Assembly (NCBI GenBank): GCA_036374835.1
Contig: DASUTB010000111.1
Location: 20,147 to 84,146, forward strand
Direction: 5' to 3'
Length of the DNA: 64,000 nt
DNA from: DASUTB01 sp036374835
Lineage (GTDB): Bacteria > Actinomycetota > Actinomycetes > Jiangellales > Jiangellaceae
The position numbers were made by a program, and so were the translations under genes. The notes beneath the pieces were generated by a model. It ran no database searches, had not been told where the DNA came from, and saw nothing but the letters and a program-made list of their open reading frames with translations. This document shows positions 7,971 to 15,715 of the stretch, one piece after another (the first letter of the stretch is position 1; every line of letters starts with the position of its first letter).

Positions 7971-8678
7971 GTGAGTGAGCACCATATCGAGCGTGAAACC
8001 GGATGGCGCGATCTCGGCTTCGCGCGGCTCGATACCGACCGCCCTGCCCGCACCGGCGATCCCGAAGTGGTGTTCGGCTCGGGGAAGTCGCCGGAGCAGA
8101 CGGTCACGTTGCTGCGCGAACTGCGCACGGCACATCCGGACCGGGCGGCACTGGCCACCCGCGTCGACGAGCGCACGCAGGCGGCGGTCGCCGCGGAGTT
8201 CGGCGATGCCGCGGTGGTCGATGCCGTGGCCCGCTGCGTCGTCATCGGTCCGGCACCCGTGCCGCGCGGTTCGGTGACGGTCGTCGCCGCTGGAACTTCC
8301 GACCTACCGGTCGCCGCGGAGGCCGCGGTCACCACACGGGTATTCGGTGCGGCCGCCGAGATCGTCAGCGACGTCGGAGTGGCCGGGCTGCACCGGCTGC
8401 TCGACGTGCGCGATCGACTCGATACGGCGGACTGCCTCATCGTGGTGGCCGGAATGGAAGGGGCGCTCCCATCCGTGGTCGGCGGCCTCACGGGAGTCCC
8501 GCTCGTCGCCGTCCCCACGTCCATCGGCTACGGCGCATCGTTCGGCGGCGTCGCCGCATTGCTGGCCATGATGAACTCTTGCGCGCCCGGCGTGGTCGTG
8601 GTGAACATCGACAACGGCTTCGGCGCCGGCGTGCACGCCGCACGGGTCGCCCGACGGTCCGCAGGTGATACCGCATGA
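7971..8678 (+). CDS. larB: Nickel-pincer cofactor biosynthesis protein LarB
   Basis: A 235-residue LarB, which carboxylates the pyridinium ring of nicotinic acid adenine dinucleotide at C5 and splits the phosphoanhydride to give the pincer precursor. The C-terminal half is PurE-like: VAAGTSDLPVAAEA and GMEGALPSVVGGL resemble PurE substrate loops, followed by PTSIGYGASFGG and NIDNGFGAG, both highly conserved in LarB. The start GTG follows a region without clear Shine-Dalgarno. Its stop overlaps the larC ATG (ATGA at 8675-8678), so the two are translationally coupled. larE and the lactate racemase larA are not in the window. Confidence 0.92.
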   Translation: MSEHHIERETGWRDLGFARLDTDRPARTGDPEVVFGSGKSPEQTVTLLRELRTAHPDRAALATRVDERTQAAVAAEFGDAAVVDAVARCVVIGPAPVPRGSVTVVAAGTSDLPVAAEAAVTTRVFGAAAEIVSDVGVAGLHRLLDVRDRLDTADCLIVVAGMEGALPSVVGGLTGVPLVAVPTSIGYGASFGGVAALLAMMNSCAPGVVVVNIDNGFGAGVHAARVARRSAGDTA

Positions 8679-9850
8679 TCGGCTGGCTCGACTGCTCGTC
8701 CGGGATCTCCGGAGACATGATGCTCGGCGCGCTCGTCGACGCCGGTGTTCCTTTGGAGACGATGCAGCAGGCCGTCGACGCGGTGGCCCCCGAGCCGGTC
8801 CGGCTGGCCGCGTCCGACGTCACCCGCAGCGGCCTGCGCGCGACCAAGGTCGATGTCGAGCCGCCCGACCCGTTGCCGACGACGCATCGCAGCTGGCGGG
8901 ACATAAGGGCAATGCTGGACGGCGCACCGCTCGAGCCGGAGGTTCGAGACAGCGCAACCCGAGTCTTCGCGCGGCTCGCCGACGCGGAGGCGCGGGTCCA
9001 CGGCACGGCGACCGACGACGTGCACTTCCACGAGGTCGGCGCACTCGATTCGATCGCCGACGTCGTCGGCGCCGCCGCCGGCCTCGTTTCGCTCGGCCTG
9101 TCGTCGATCACGGCCGGCCCGGTCGCGGTCGGCTCCGGAACCGTCTCCACGCAGCATGGACGGCTGCCCGTCCCCGCGCCGGCGGTGGTCGAACTGCTGC
9201 GCGGCGTCCCGACGTACGGCGGCGGCGTGGATGCCGAGCTGGCAACACCGACCGGCGCGGCCCTGCTGGCGTCGTTCGCGACCGATTGGGGCGCTCAACC
9301 TTCGATGCGGGTCGGCCGGCAGGCGGTCGGCGCGGGTGGACGCGACCTCCCAGACCGGCCGAACGTCGTGCGCCTGCTCATCGGCGAACCCGCCGGCTCC
9401 GATGCGGCGACGGTGTCCGGAGCCGTGCTGCTCGAAGCGAATGTCGACGACATGGACCCGCGGTTGTGGCCGAACGTGCTGTCCGCGCTGCTGGACGCGG
9501 GCGCGTCGGACGCCTGGCTGGTGCCGATTCTGATGAAGAAGGGACGGCCCGCCCACACACTGTGCGCGCTCGCCGACGCACCGCTGGCCGGGCGAATGCG
9601 GGAGATCATGTTCACCGAGACGAGCACGATCGGTGTCCGGGAGACGCCGGCCACCAAACACGCACTTGCCCGGCACGAGCGAACCGTGCTGGTCGACGGT
9701 CATGAGATCCGCGTCAAGGTGGCGACACGGGACGGTGCGGCGACGAACGTCCAGCCCGAATACGACGACGTCGCCGCCGTGGCCGCCGCGACCGGCCGTC
9801 CCACCAAGGATGTGCTCACCGCCGCAATCGCCGCCGCCTCCACAGAATGA
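8675..9850 (+). CDS. larC: Nickel-pincer cofactor cyclometallase LarC
   Basis: A 391-residue LarC, the CTP-dependent nickel insertase that completes the nickel-pincer nucleotide. It starts with IGWLDCSSGISGDMMLGAL, the family signature, and carries THRSWRDI, HFHEVGALDSIADVVG and LEANVDDMDPRLWP. In Lactobacillus the LarC1 and LarC2 parts are joined by a programmed frameshift; here both are in one uninterrupted frame. The stop codon is the TGA of the AGAATGA that opens the 185-bp repeat B, giving the ending STE. It follows larB with a 4-bp overlap. Confidence 0.93.
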   Translation: MIGWLDCSSGISGDMMLGALVDAGVPLETMQQAVDAVAPEPVRLAASDVTRSGLRATKVDVEPPDPLPTTHRSWRDIRAMLDGAPLEPEVRDSATRVFARLADAEARVHGTATDDVHFHEVGALDSIADVVGAAAGLVSLGLSSITAGPVAVGSGTVSTQHGRLPVPAPAVVELLRGVPTYGGGVDAELATPTGAALLASFATDWGAQPSMRVGRQAVGAGGRDLPDRPNVVRLLIGEPAGSDAATVSGAVLLEANVDDMDPRLWPNVLSALLDAGASDAWLVPILMKKGRPAHTLCALADAPLAGRMREIMFTETSTIGVRETPATKHALARHERTVLVDGHEIRVKVATRDGAATNVQPEYDDVAAVAAATGRPTKDVLTAAIAAASTE

Positions 9851-10028
9851 TCATGTTTGGCACGGAATTCTAGGCCAAACGTGGCCTGTAAAGCGCGTGA
9901 AGTTAGGACAGTCCGCGCATCGGTCACCGACGCGGCTCTCGTGCACAGCCGATGCGCGGGTTGTACGTGCCTTGCGCGTTTTACAGACCAGGTTTGGCCG
10001 GGGATTCGGTGCCAAACATGGTCATTCT
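9844..10028. repeat. Dispersed intergenic repeat B: 185-bp full-length element with long terminal inverted repeats
   Basis: The left end reads AGAATGATCATGTTTGGCAC and the right end, reverse complemented, AGAATGACCATGTTTGGCAC. The arms match over about 54 bp with about eight differences, down to GTAAAGCGCG / GTAAAACGCG. An inner perfect 11-bp repeat CCGCGCATCGG (9912-9922) / CCGATGCGCGG (9949-9959) allows the entire element to fold. It fills exactly the space between two convergent genes: the stop of larC is the left TGA and the stop of the glycosyltransferase gene is the right one. No reading frame for a transposase fits inside. It is either a MITE-like element or a conserved bidirectional terminator. 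Confidence 0.85.
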
Positions 10029-10750
10029 CGGGAGGCGAGCCGGGGGCGAACCCCACGGGCGGCCAGTGTCCAGCCAACGTCGCGGAGCTGGCGGGCGCGG
10101 TGCAGGTGAGCGGCGAACTCCGTTCCGGTGACGCGGTGATGGAACGGCACCTCGACTTCCTGCACCCGGAAGCCGGCACGCAACAGATCGATCGTCATGC
10201 CCACCTCGACGCCCCAGCCCGGGGCGAGCGGCACCGCCGCCCGGTAGGCGTCCCACGTCAGGCAGCGCTGGCCGGACAGCGGCTGGGTCGCCGTCCACCC
10301 GGTGGCCTGTGCGATGCCGGCGCGAGCGAGCTTGACGACGTAGCCGAAACCGCCTCCGGCGGTACGTTGCGGCGGCAGCGTCGCGATGGTCATGTCGGCG
10401 ACGCCCGCGGCCACCGGCTCGATCAGCGGCCCCGCGTTGGCCGCCGACTCCTCCAAGTCGGCGTCGAGAAAGAGCAGCAGCCGGTGGCCGTCCAACCCTT
10501 CGCGCTGATCGATCAGGCTGACGGCGTTCGCACCGGTTTCCATCGCGGCGGCTTTGCCGCGGTTCGTCGAATGCGAGACAACCGACGCACCCGCAGCAGA
10601 TGCCGCCGACGCGGTGCCGTCTGCCGACCCGTCGTCGACCACGACGACGATATCCACGGCAGGCAGCTTGAACGCTGCCGCCACTGTCGCGCCGACCCGC
10701 GCCGCTTCGTCCTTGGCCGGGATTACAAGTGCCACCGATGCGTCCGTCAT
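10022..10750 (-). CDS. Glycosyltransferase family 2 protein, glucosyl-3-phosphoglycerate synthase-like
   Basis: A 242-residue GT-A fold glycosyltransferase without membrane segments. It opens with VALVIPAKDEA, has VVVVDDGSADGT, the metal-binding LLFLDADLEE (about residue 95) and CLTWDAYRAA, then EVEVPFHHRVTG near the C-terminus. The short soluble form with PAKDEA resembles GpgS/mannosyl-3-phosphoglycerate synthase-like actinobacterial enzymes, but the acceptor cannot be told from sequence. The start MTDASVALV is preferred over longer frames. Its stop codon is the TGA within the right end of repeat B. It starts 36 bp from the divergent arcA. Confidence 0.82.
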   Translation of the reverse strand: MTDASVALVIPAKDEAARVGATVAAAFKLPAVDIVVVVDDGSADGTASAASAAGASVVSHSTNRGKAAAMETGANAVSLIDQREGLDGHRLLLFLDADLEESAANAGPLIEPVAAGVADMTIATLPPQRTAGGGFGYVVKLARAGIAQATGWTATQPLSGQRCLTWDAYRAAVPLAPGWGVEVGMTIDLLRAGFRVQEVEVPFHHRVTGTEFAAHLHRARQLRDVGWTLAARGVRPRLASRE

Positions 10751-10786
10751 CCACGAGAGACTACCGACCTCCGTACCCTGGTACGT

Positions 10787-12001
10787 GTGAGCACCACCCA
10801 ACCAGGCGCGGACTCGGAGGTCGGGCGGCTCGAAACCGTGCTGCTACACCGACCCGGACCGGAACTGAAACGCTTGACACCGCGCAACAACGACAAGCTT
10901 CTGTTCGACGGCATCCCATGGGTCGGCCGGGCCCAGGAGGAACACGACGAGTTCGCCGCCGCCCTCACCGATCACGGCGTCGAGGTCCTGTATCTGATCG
11001 ATCTGCTGGCTGAGACGCTCGCCACGCCCGCGGCGCGGGACGAGTGCATCGACGCAGTCCTGGCCGATCCGCGGCACGGCGACACCCTGCGTGCAGCACT
11101 GGCCGCGCACCTGCGGGATCTGCATCCGGACGATCTGGCGCAGACGTTGACGGCCGGGCTTGCCCACGAGGAGCTGCGTGGCGGCAGCGGGCTCGCCTAC
11201 TCGTTGATGGACCGGCACGACTTCGTCATCGATCCGCTCCCGAATCTGTTGTTCACGCGGGACTCCAGCGTGTGGGTGCGGGACCACGTGGCGATCACAA
11301 GCCTCGCCATGCCGGCCCGCCGGCGCGAGACCACCCTCACCAGCGCGATCTTCACCTATCACGCACGGTTCACCGGGACGCCGCATGTCTACGATTCCGG
11401 GCTGGAGCCGGTCGAGGGCGGGGACGTCCTTCTGCTCGCGCCCGGCATCGTCGCCGTCGGAACCGGCGAGCGGACGACGCCGGCAGGGGTTGAGCGGCTC
11501 GCGACCAACGTGTTCGCCGCCGGGCTGGCGCACACGGTCCTGGCCGTGCCCATCGCACAAGAACGGGCGACCATGCATCTTGACACCGTGTGCACGATGG
11601 TGGATACCGATGCGGTGGTGATGTATCCGAATGTCGCTGATGAGCTGATCGCGATCGCGCTGACACCGGCGCCGGACGACCGTGGCGGCATCCACGTCGC
11701 CCCGCCGCAGCCGTTTCTCGTCGCCGCGGCCAAGGCGATGGGCATCGACACACTGCGCATCATCGATACCGGGCTCGACCCCGTGACCGCAGAACGTGAG
11801 CAGTGGGACGACGGGAACAACACGCTCGCTATCGCGCCGCGACTCGCGGTGGCCTACGAGCGGAACGTGGAGACGAATGCCCGCCTTGAAGAGGCCGGCA
11901 TCGAGGTGCTGCGGATCAGCGGCAGCGAGCTGGGATCAGGACGTGGTGGCCCGCGGTGCATGTCGTGCCCGGTCCGGCGCGCACCGCTCGATGAGCAGTG
12001 A
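10787..12001 (+). CDS. arcA: Arginine deiminase
   Basis: A 404-residue arginine deiminase (arginine to citrulline plus ammonia), normal length. Hallmarks are VGRLETVLLHRPGPEL at the start, NLLFTRDSSVW, the catalytic Asp in EGGDVLLL, His in ATMHLDTVCT, and near the C-terminus the nucleophile Cys in GRGGPRCMSCP. The GTG start gives the standard N-terminus. No arcB, arcC or arcD is adjacent, so it is a stand-alone enzyme, perhaps for pH control or arginine catabolism rather than the full fermentation pathway. A strong hairpin follows at 12020-12063. Confidence 0.95.
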   Translation: MSTTQPGADSEVGRLETVLLHRPGPELKRLTPRNNDKLLFDGIPWVGRAQEEHDEFAAALTDHGVEVLYLIDLLAETLATPAARDECIDAVLADPRHGDTLRAALAAHLRDLHPDDLAQTLTAGLAHEELRGGSGLAYSLMDRHDFVIDPLPNLLFTRDSSVWVRDHVAITSLAMPARRRETTLTSAIFTYHARFTGTPHVYDSGLEPVEGGDVLLLAPGIVAVGTGERTTPAGVERLATNVFAAGLAHTVLAVPIAQERATMHLDTVCTMVDTDAVVMYPNVADELIAIALTPAPDDRGGIHVAPPQPFLVAAAKAMGIDTLRIIDTGLDPVTAEREQWDDGNNTLAIAPRLAVAYERNVETNARLEEAGIEVLRISGSELGSGRGGPRCMSCPVRRAPLDEQ

Positions 12002-12019
12002 ACACGCTCCCATGACGCG

Positions 12020-12063
12020 ACCCCAGACGCTCATGACGGGGGAGACACGAGCGGCTGGGGTCC
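12020..12063 (+). terminator. Hairpin downstream of arcA
   Basis: GACCCCAGACGCTC (12020-12033) pairs with GAGCGGCTGGGGTC (12050-12063), 13 of 14 bases, around a 16-base loop. There is no T-tract, as often in actinobacterial terminators. It begins 18 bp after the arcA stop. Confidence 0.55.
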
Positions 12064-12174
12064 TGCCGCCAAGACTAGACTCCCAGGCAGCGGAATAGAA
12101 GTTGTAAGAGGAAAAAGTTCCCCGGTATTCAATCCCAACGAACATCGGACGGTCTGCTCGAGCCGACTCGCCAG

Positions 12175-13092
12175 TTATCGGATGGTGATCTGCCGATTGG
12201 CAAGGCCCGCTCGCGCCCTGCGTTCAGCACCGGTCATCGGCTCGGGTTGTTTCATCGCCGCCGCCAGCCGGTCGGCCAGCGCAGCCGCCGGCTCCTCAAC
12301 GTCCTCCACCGCCGTGCCCGCCGCGAGATCCCACACCGGCACTAGCCGTCCGTGCGCTCGAAATGTGCCCAGCAGCCGCGTATCCTCGCCGACGCCGTCC
12401 TCACCCGCGGCGTGCAGCCGGGACAAGCCGTCGAGCAGCGGCTCTTCGTCGAACGGCATCACCCAGCGCAACTGGTCTCGATCGCCGTACTGCACCCAGT
12501 ACGCGGCCTCGACGGACGACAACCGGGCGGCCGGTGGCGCGGCTTGGTTCGCCTGCTCGAGAGCGGCGCTGACCTCCGGCGTGACGTCCTCATCCGATTC
12601 GAACCAGAATCCGAAGCCCTCGTGGACCGTCACTTCCAGCGGTGCGGCGACATCGAGCACATCCTGCAGCCGAGGGCCGTTCGCGGGACGAGCACCGGGC
12701 GCGACCGGCGTGCCCGGTTCGGCCTCGAGCGCCGCGTTGAGGGCGTGCGCAAGATCCGCACTCGGGTCGCCGGTGGACGTCGGCGTCTGGAGCGCCAGCA
12801 GGATCTGACCGCTGTCGCGCACCAGGGCCGGCTGCGCTTGCGGCAGCAGCGTGACGGCCAGCACGTCGCGATCCGGGTCGCCGGACAGCTTCAACGGTGC
12901 GGTCGCACACGCCACGATCTCCCGGAGCGCGATCCAGTCGCCCTCATTGGCCAGACCCTCGAAGGGACGCGGAACGAAACGCGCGCGAGCGCGTTTGCCA
13001 TGGCACGCCTTGTACCGCTTGCCAGAGCCACACGGGCACGGCTCGCGCGGGCCGACGACAGGTACGTCTTCGACAGTCGTTGTCTTAGCCAC
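12175..13092 (-). CDS. DUF5926 family protein with SEC-C zinc motif
   Basis: A 305-residue protein of the actinobacterial DUF5926 family, function unknown. An N-terminal SEC-C motif, PCPCGSGKRYKACHG (about 18-32), is like the zinc-binding tail of SecA that contacts SecB and ribosomes. The rest is soluble, acidic and without recognisable catalytic motifs; EGFGFWFESDED and EAAYWVQYGDRDQ are distinctive segments. The ATG start gives a short leader MAKTTTVEDVP. The stretch 12064-12174 between it and the arcA hairpin is AT-richer and contains no gene I can support. Confidence 0.75.
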   Translation of the reverse strand: MAKTTTVEDVPVVGPREPCPCGSGKRYKACHGKRARARFVPRPFEGLANEGDWIALREIVACATAPLKLSGDPDRDVLAVTLLPQAQPALVRDSGQILLALQTPTSTGDPSADLAHALNAALEAEPGTPVAPGARPANGPRLQDVLDVAAPLEVTVHEGFGFWFESDEDVTPEVSAALEQANQAAPPAARLSSVEAAYWVQYGDRDQLRWVMPFDEEPLLDGLSRLHAAGEDGVGEDTRLLGTFRAHGRLVPVWDLAAGTAVEDVEEPAAALADRLAAAMKQPEPMTGAERRARAGLANRQITIR

Positions 13093-13279
13093 GGGAAAAG
13101 CTTACGGGCCCGGCATCCGACACCGTAGCCGCGGCCTGGTCAGCGCGTTCCATGTTCGCCGGGACCGGCGCTCTCGACCGTCCGGGTAGGCGGCAAACCA
13201 AATCCGGATCGGTTCGGCCGGGTGGCTATGTCATCCGGCAATGCCGGACTAGGTTTGGATGGCACGGAGGGATGGCCAG

Positions 13280-14662
13280 ATGTGGACTGACTCGCGCTCC
13301 AGCACGACGCGAGCGGTGGTGGCCGCGCCCGAGCACGAAGGCGTTCCGAATCAGCCAACCTCGAACGGCACCGATCTCCTGGAACAGGCCGCACCTTGGC
13401 TCGGCGCCGACGGTTCTTCGCGGTCGGTGCTCCCAACCCACGCGGGTGCCAATGCCACCGCGAGCGAGAACCCGGTCGTACACGCCTCGGGAGACGCTGT
13501 CACGCAGACCGACGAGCACGGCACGCTCGCCGCCGATGCGGGCATCGGGCAGTTCGATACCGTGGCGTTACGCGACAGCATGGCGCTGGCTCTGCCGTTC
13601 GCCGACGAGCTCGGCTTCGCCATCTACGCACACCTGTTCGCCGAGCGACCCGAGCTACGCGAACTGTTCCCGGCGGGTATGGCGGTTCAGCGTTCCCGGT
13701 TGATCGGTGCGCTGCTGCATATCGTCGGCAACATCGACAACAGCACTGAACTCGTCCCCTACCTCAAGGCGCTGGGGCGTGACCATCGCAAATTCGGTGT
13801 CATCACCGGCCACTACGCCTCGCTGGGTAGCGCCTTCATCCTCGGTTTCCGCGACGTGCTCGGCAGCCAATGGACCGAGCGTCACGAACGCGCGTGGATC
13901 GATGCCTACGACGCCGTCGCCACGATGATGATCGCCGGTGCCGACGAGGACGCCGTCATCTCGCCACCGTGGTGGGACGGCGAAGTGGTGTTCCATCGCC
14001 GGGTGCTGCACGACGTGGCGGTGCTCCAGGTCCGGCCGCACACCACCTATCCGTATCGCCCAGGGCAGTACTGCTCGCTCATGACGCCCCGCCGGCCGCG
14101 AATGTGGCGTCCGTACTCTCTGGCGTCCGCCCCTCGGGACGACGGGCTGCTCGAGTTCCACGTGCGTGCGGTAGGCGCCGGGTGGGTGAGCAGTTCGCTG
14201 GTATGGCGGACCGAACCCGGCGACTTCCTCCGTCTCGGCGCGGCGCAGGGCAAGGACCTTGCCAGCCCCCGGTCCGAACGTGACCTGTTGTGCATCTGCG
14301 CCGGTACCGGCGTGGCACCGGTGCTAGCCGCCATGCAGGAGCTCGAAGCTCGCCAGGACGGCCGCCGGGTCCACATCTTCTATGCCGGCCAGGACCGCGA
14401 GCGGCTCTATGCCCTCCCGCTCCTCGAATCGATCGGCGTCCGCTACCGCCGGCTCACGGTTGTGCCGGTCGTCTCGCCGGAGGGGACGCAGGACCGCAGC
14501 CCGGACGTGATGGGCAACGTCGTCTCGTCGTACGGCGACTGGCGGCAGCACGACATCTACGTCGCGGGTCAGACCCACATGGTGCAATCCACCGTCGACC
14601 GGCTTCGCGCGCAAGGTGTGACGGACCAGCAGATAACGTTCGACGACTATGGCATCGGCTAG
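13280..14662 (+). CDS. Flavohemoprotein (globin plus FAD/NAD reductase) with long N-terminal extension
   Basis: A 460-residue protein. Residues 1-90 are low-complexity, probably disordered. A globin domain (about 95-215) follows, with YAHLFAERPELRELFP and the likely proximal His169 in GRDHRKFGV. Then comes a ferredoxin-reductase module: FAD-binding RPYSLASAP (about 277-285), NAD-binding CICAGTGVAP (about 335-345), and a terminal GQTHMVQ. This is the plan of nitric-oxide dioxygenase Hmp, which turns NO and O2 into nitrate. The ATG at 13280 is chosen for GGAGGG placed 8 bp before it; 13259 is possible. The extension, absent from Hmp, resembles actinobacterial group members of unclear substrate. 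Confidence 0.85.
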   Translation: MWTDSRSSTTRAVVAAPEHEGVPNQPTSNGTDLLEQAAPWLGADGSSRSVLPTHAGANATASENPVVHASGDAVTQTDEHGTLAADAGIGQFDTVALRDSMALALPFADELGFAIYAHLFAERPELRELFPAGMAVQRSRLIGALLHIVGNIDNSTELVPYLKALGRDHRKFGVITGHYASLGSAFILGFRDVLGSQWTERHERAWIDAYDAVATMMIAGADEDAVISPPWWDGEVVFHRRVLHDVAVLQVRPHTTYPYRPGQYCSLMTPRRPRMWRPYSLASAPRDDGLLEFHVRAVGAGWVSSSLVWRTEPGDFLRLGAAQGKDLASPRSERDLLCICAGTGVAPVLAAMQELEARQDGRRVHIFYAGQDRERLYALPLLESIGVRYRRLTVVPVVSPEGTQDRSPDVMGNVVSSYGDWRQHDIYVAGQTHMVQSTVDRLRAQGVTDQQITFDDYGIG

Positions 14663-14664
14663 CT

Positions 14665-14720
14665 GGAATGATCACGCCGAGCATTCAGGTATCTACCGCC
14701 TTCTAGCGTCGGGGCTAGAA
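14665..14720. repeat. Possible degenerate repeat-family fragment plus hairpin between convergent genes
   Basis: GGAATGATCACG (14665-14676) matches the core of the dispersed repeat family just after the flavohemoprotein stop. A perfect 7-bp stem TTCTAGC / GCTAGAA (14701-14720, loop GTCGGG) follows and could terminate either convergent gene. No long arm is recognisable. Confidence 0.4.
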
Positions 14721-14768
14721 AGCCATAGATTCCTGTAGCGGCCCGCACCCCGAGGTTGAGCCGTCTTA

Positions 14769-15650
14769 TCAGGGCTTTCGGCCGACGCCGGCCCAGGCTG
14801 GAATGTCGACATCTAGATCGGTCTGGTGCCGGTCTGGACGCCACCGATGGAGTTGGACCACTCCCGGGTCCACCAGATCCAGCCCCGCAAAGAACCGGGT
14901 GACCTGAGCGTGATCGCGTAGCGTGGCCTGCTCTGGCAGCTGCTGGTTGAGGCGATCGTACGCTTCGACGATCTCGCCTTCGTCCACATCGTTGGCCGGA
15001 TGGGAAATGACCAGGAAGCTACCGGGCGCGGTCGCGTCCATGAGCCGCGAGACGATCTCGTACGGGTGCTCCGAATCCGGTACCAACTGCAAGATCATGA
15101 GCAGCGTGATCGCGACCGGCTCGGTGAAGTCGAGCGTTTCGGCGGCCAGACCCAAGATGGTGTCCGGTTCCCGCACGTCCGCCTCGGAGTAGGAAGTAGC
15201 CCCTTCCGGTGTGCTCGTCAGCAGCGCCCGGGCGTGCGAGAGGACGATCGGATCGTTGTCGATATACGCAACGCGACTTGCCGGGCTGATCGCCTGCGCT
15301 ACCTCATGGGTGTTGTTCTCAACTGGTAGTCCCGTACCGACATCGAGGAACTGGGTGATACCAGCCTCGCCGGCCAAGAACCGGACCGCGCGACCGAGGA
15401 AGGCGCGGTTCGCCTGCACACCCGGGAGGATGCCGGGGAAAGCGTCGATCACCGCCTGGGCCGCGGCCCGATCCGCTTCAAAGTTGTTCTTCCCCCCGAG
15501 CCAGAAGTCGTACATCCGCGCGGGGCTGGGGACGGATGTGTCGATGCCTGAGGACCTAGGCGCCTCAGGAGGCTGGTTCATCCAGTCTTGTGCCATGGCG
15601 TCTGCGTACTCCCGTCCGGTGATGACGCTGGTAGGGCGATCTCGAGACAT
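14769..15650 (-). CDS. SAM-dependent methyltransferase, DUF574/PF04672 family
   Basis: A 293-residue member of the actinobacterial DUF574 family, a Rossmann-fold S-adenosylmethionine methyltransferase. The family signature PSPARMYDFWLGGKNNF (about residue 41-57) is present, followed by the SAM-binding QFLDVGTGLPVENNTHEVAQ, the acidic YIDNDPIVL and the core strand VAITLLMILQLVPD. Substrates of this family are not known; many copies occur in each actinomycete genome. ATG 15650 is used; a TTG one codon earlier and ATGs at 15596 and 15581 are alternatives. Downstream in the same direction of an AAA ATPase gene, 65 bp away. Confidence 0.85.
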   Translation of the reverse strand: MSRDRPTSVITGREYADAMAQDWMNQPPEAPRSSGIDTSVPSPARMYDFWLGGKNNFEADRAAAQAVIDAFPGILPGVQANRAFLGRAVRFLAGEAGITQFLDVGTGLPVENNTHEVAQAISPASRVAYIDNDPIVLSHARALLTSTPEGATSYSEADVREPDTILGLAAETLDFTEPVAITLLMILQLVPDSEHPYEIVSRLMDATAPGSFLVISHPANDVDEGEIVEAYDRLNQQLPEQATLRDHAQVTRFFAGLDLVDPGVVQLHRWRPDRHQTDLDVDIPAWAGVGRKP

Positions 15651-15715
15651 CAAAGCAGATCATGCTCGTGAATCACCAGTGGCCGATCGGCCAAAAAAGC
15701 GCCCTTGCGCCGCCG

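Noticed and set aside
9857..10786. Long in-frame upstream extension of arcA across repeat B and the antisense of the glycosyltransferase gene
   Set aside because: The true arcA N-terminus is at GTG 10787; the extension is Arg/His-rich, covers a repeat and a well-supported gene on the other strand.
12064..12174. tRNA or small RNA gene in the AT-richer stretch after arcA
   Set aside because: No cloverleaf or T-loop (GTTCRANNC) pattern could be found.
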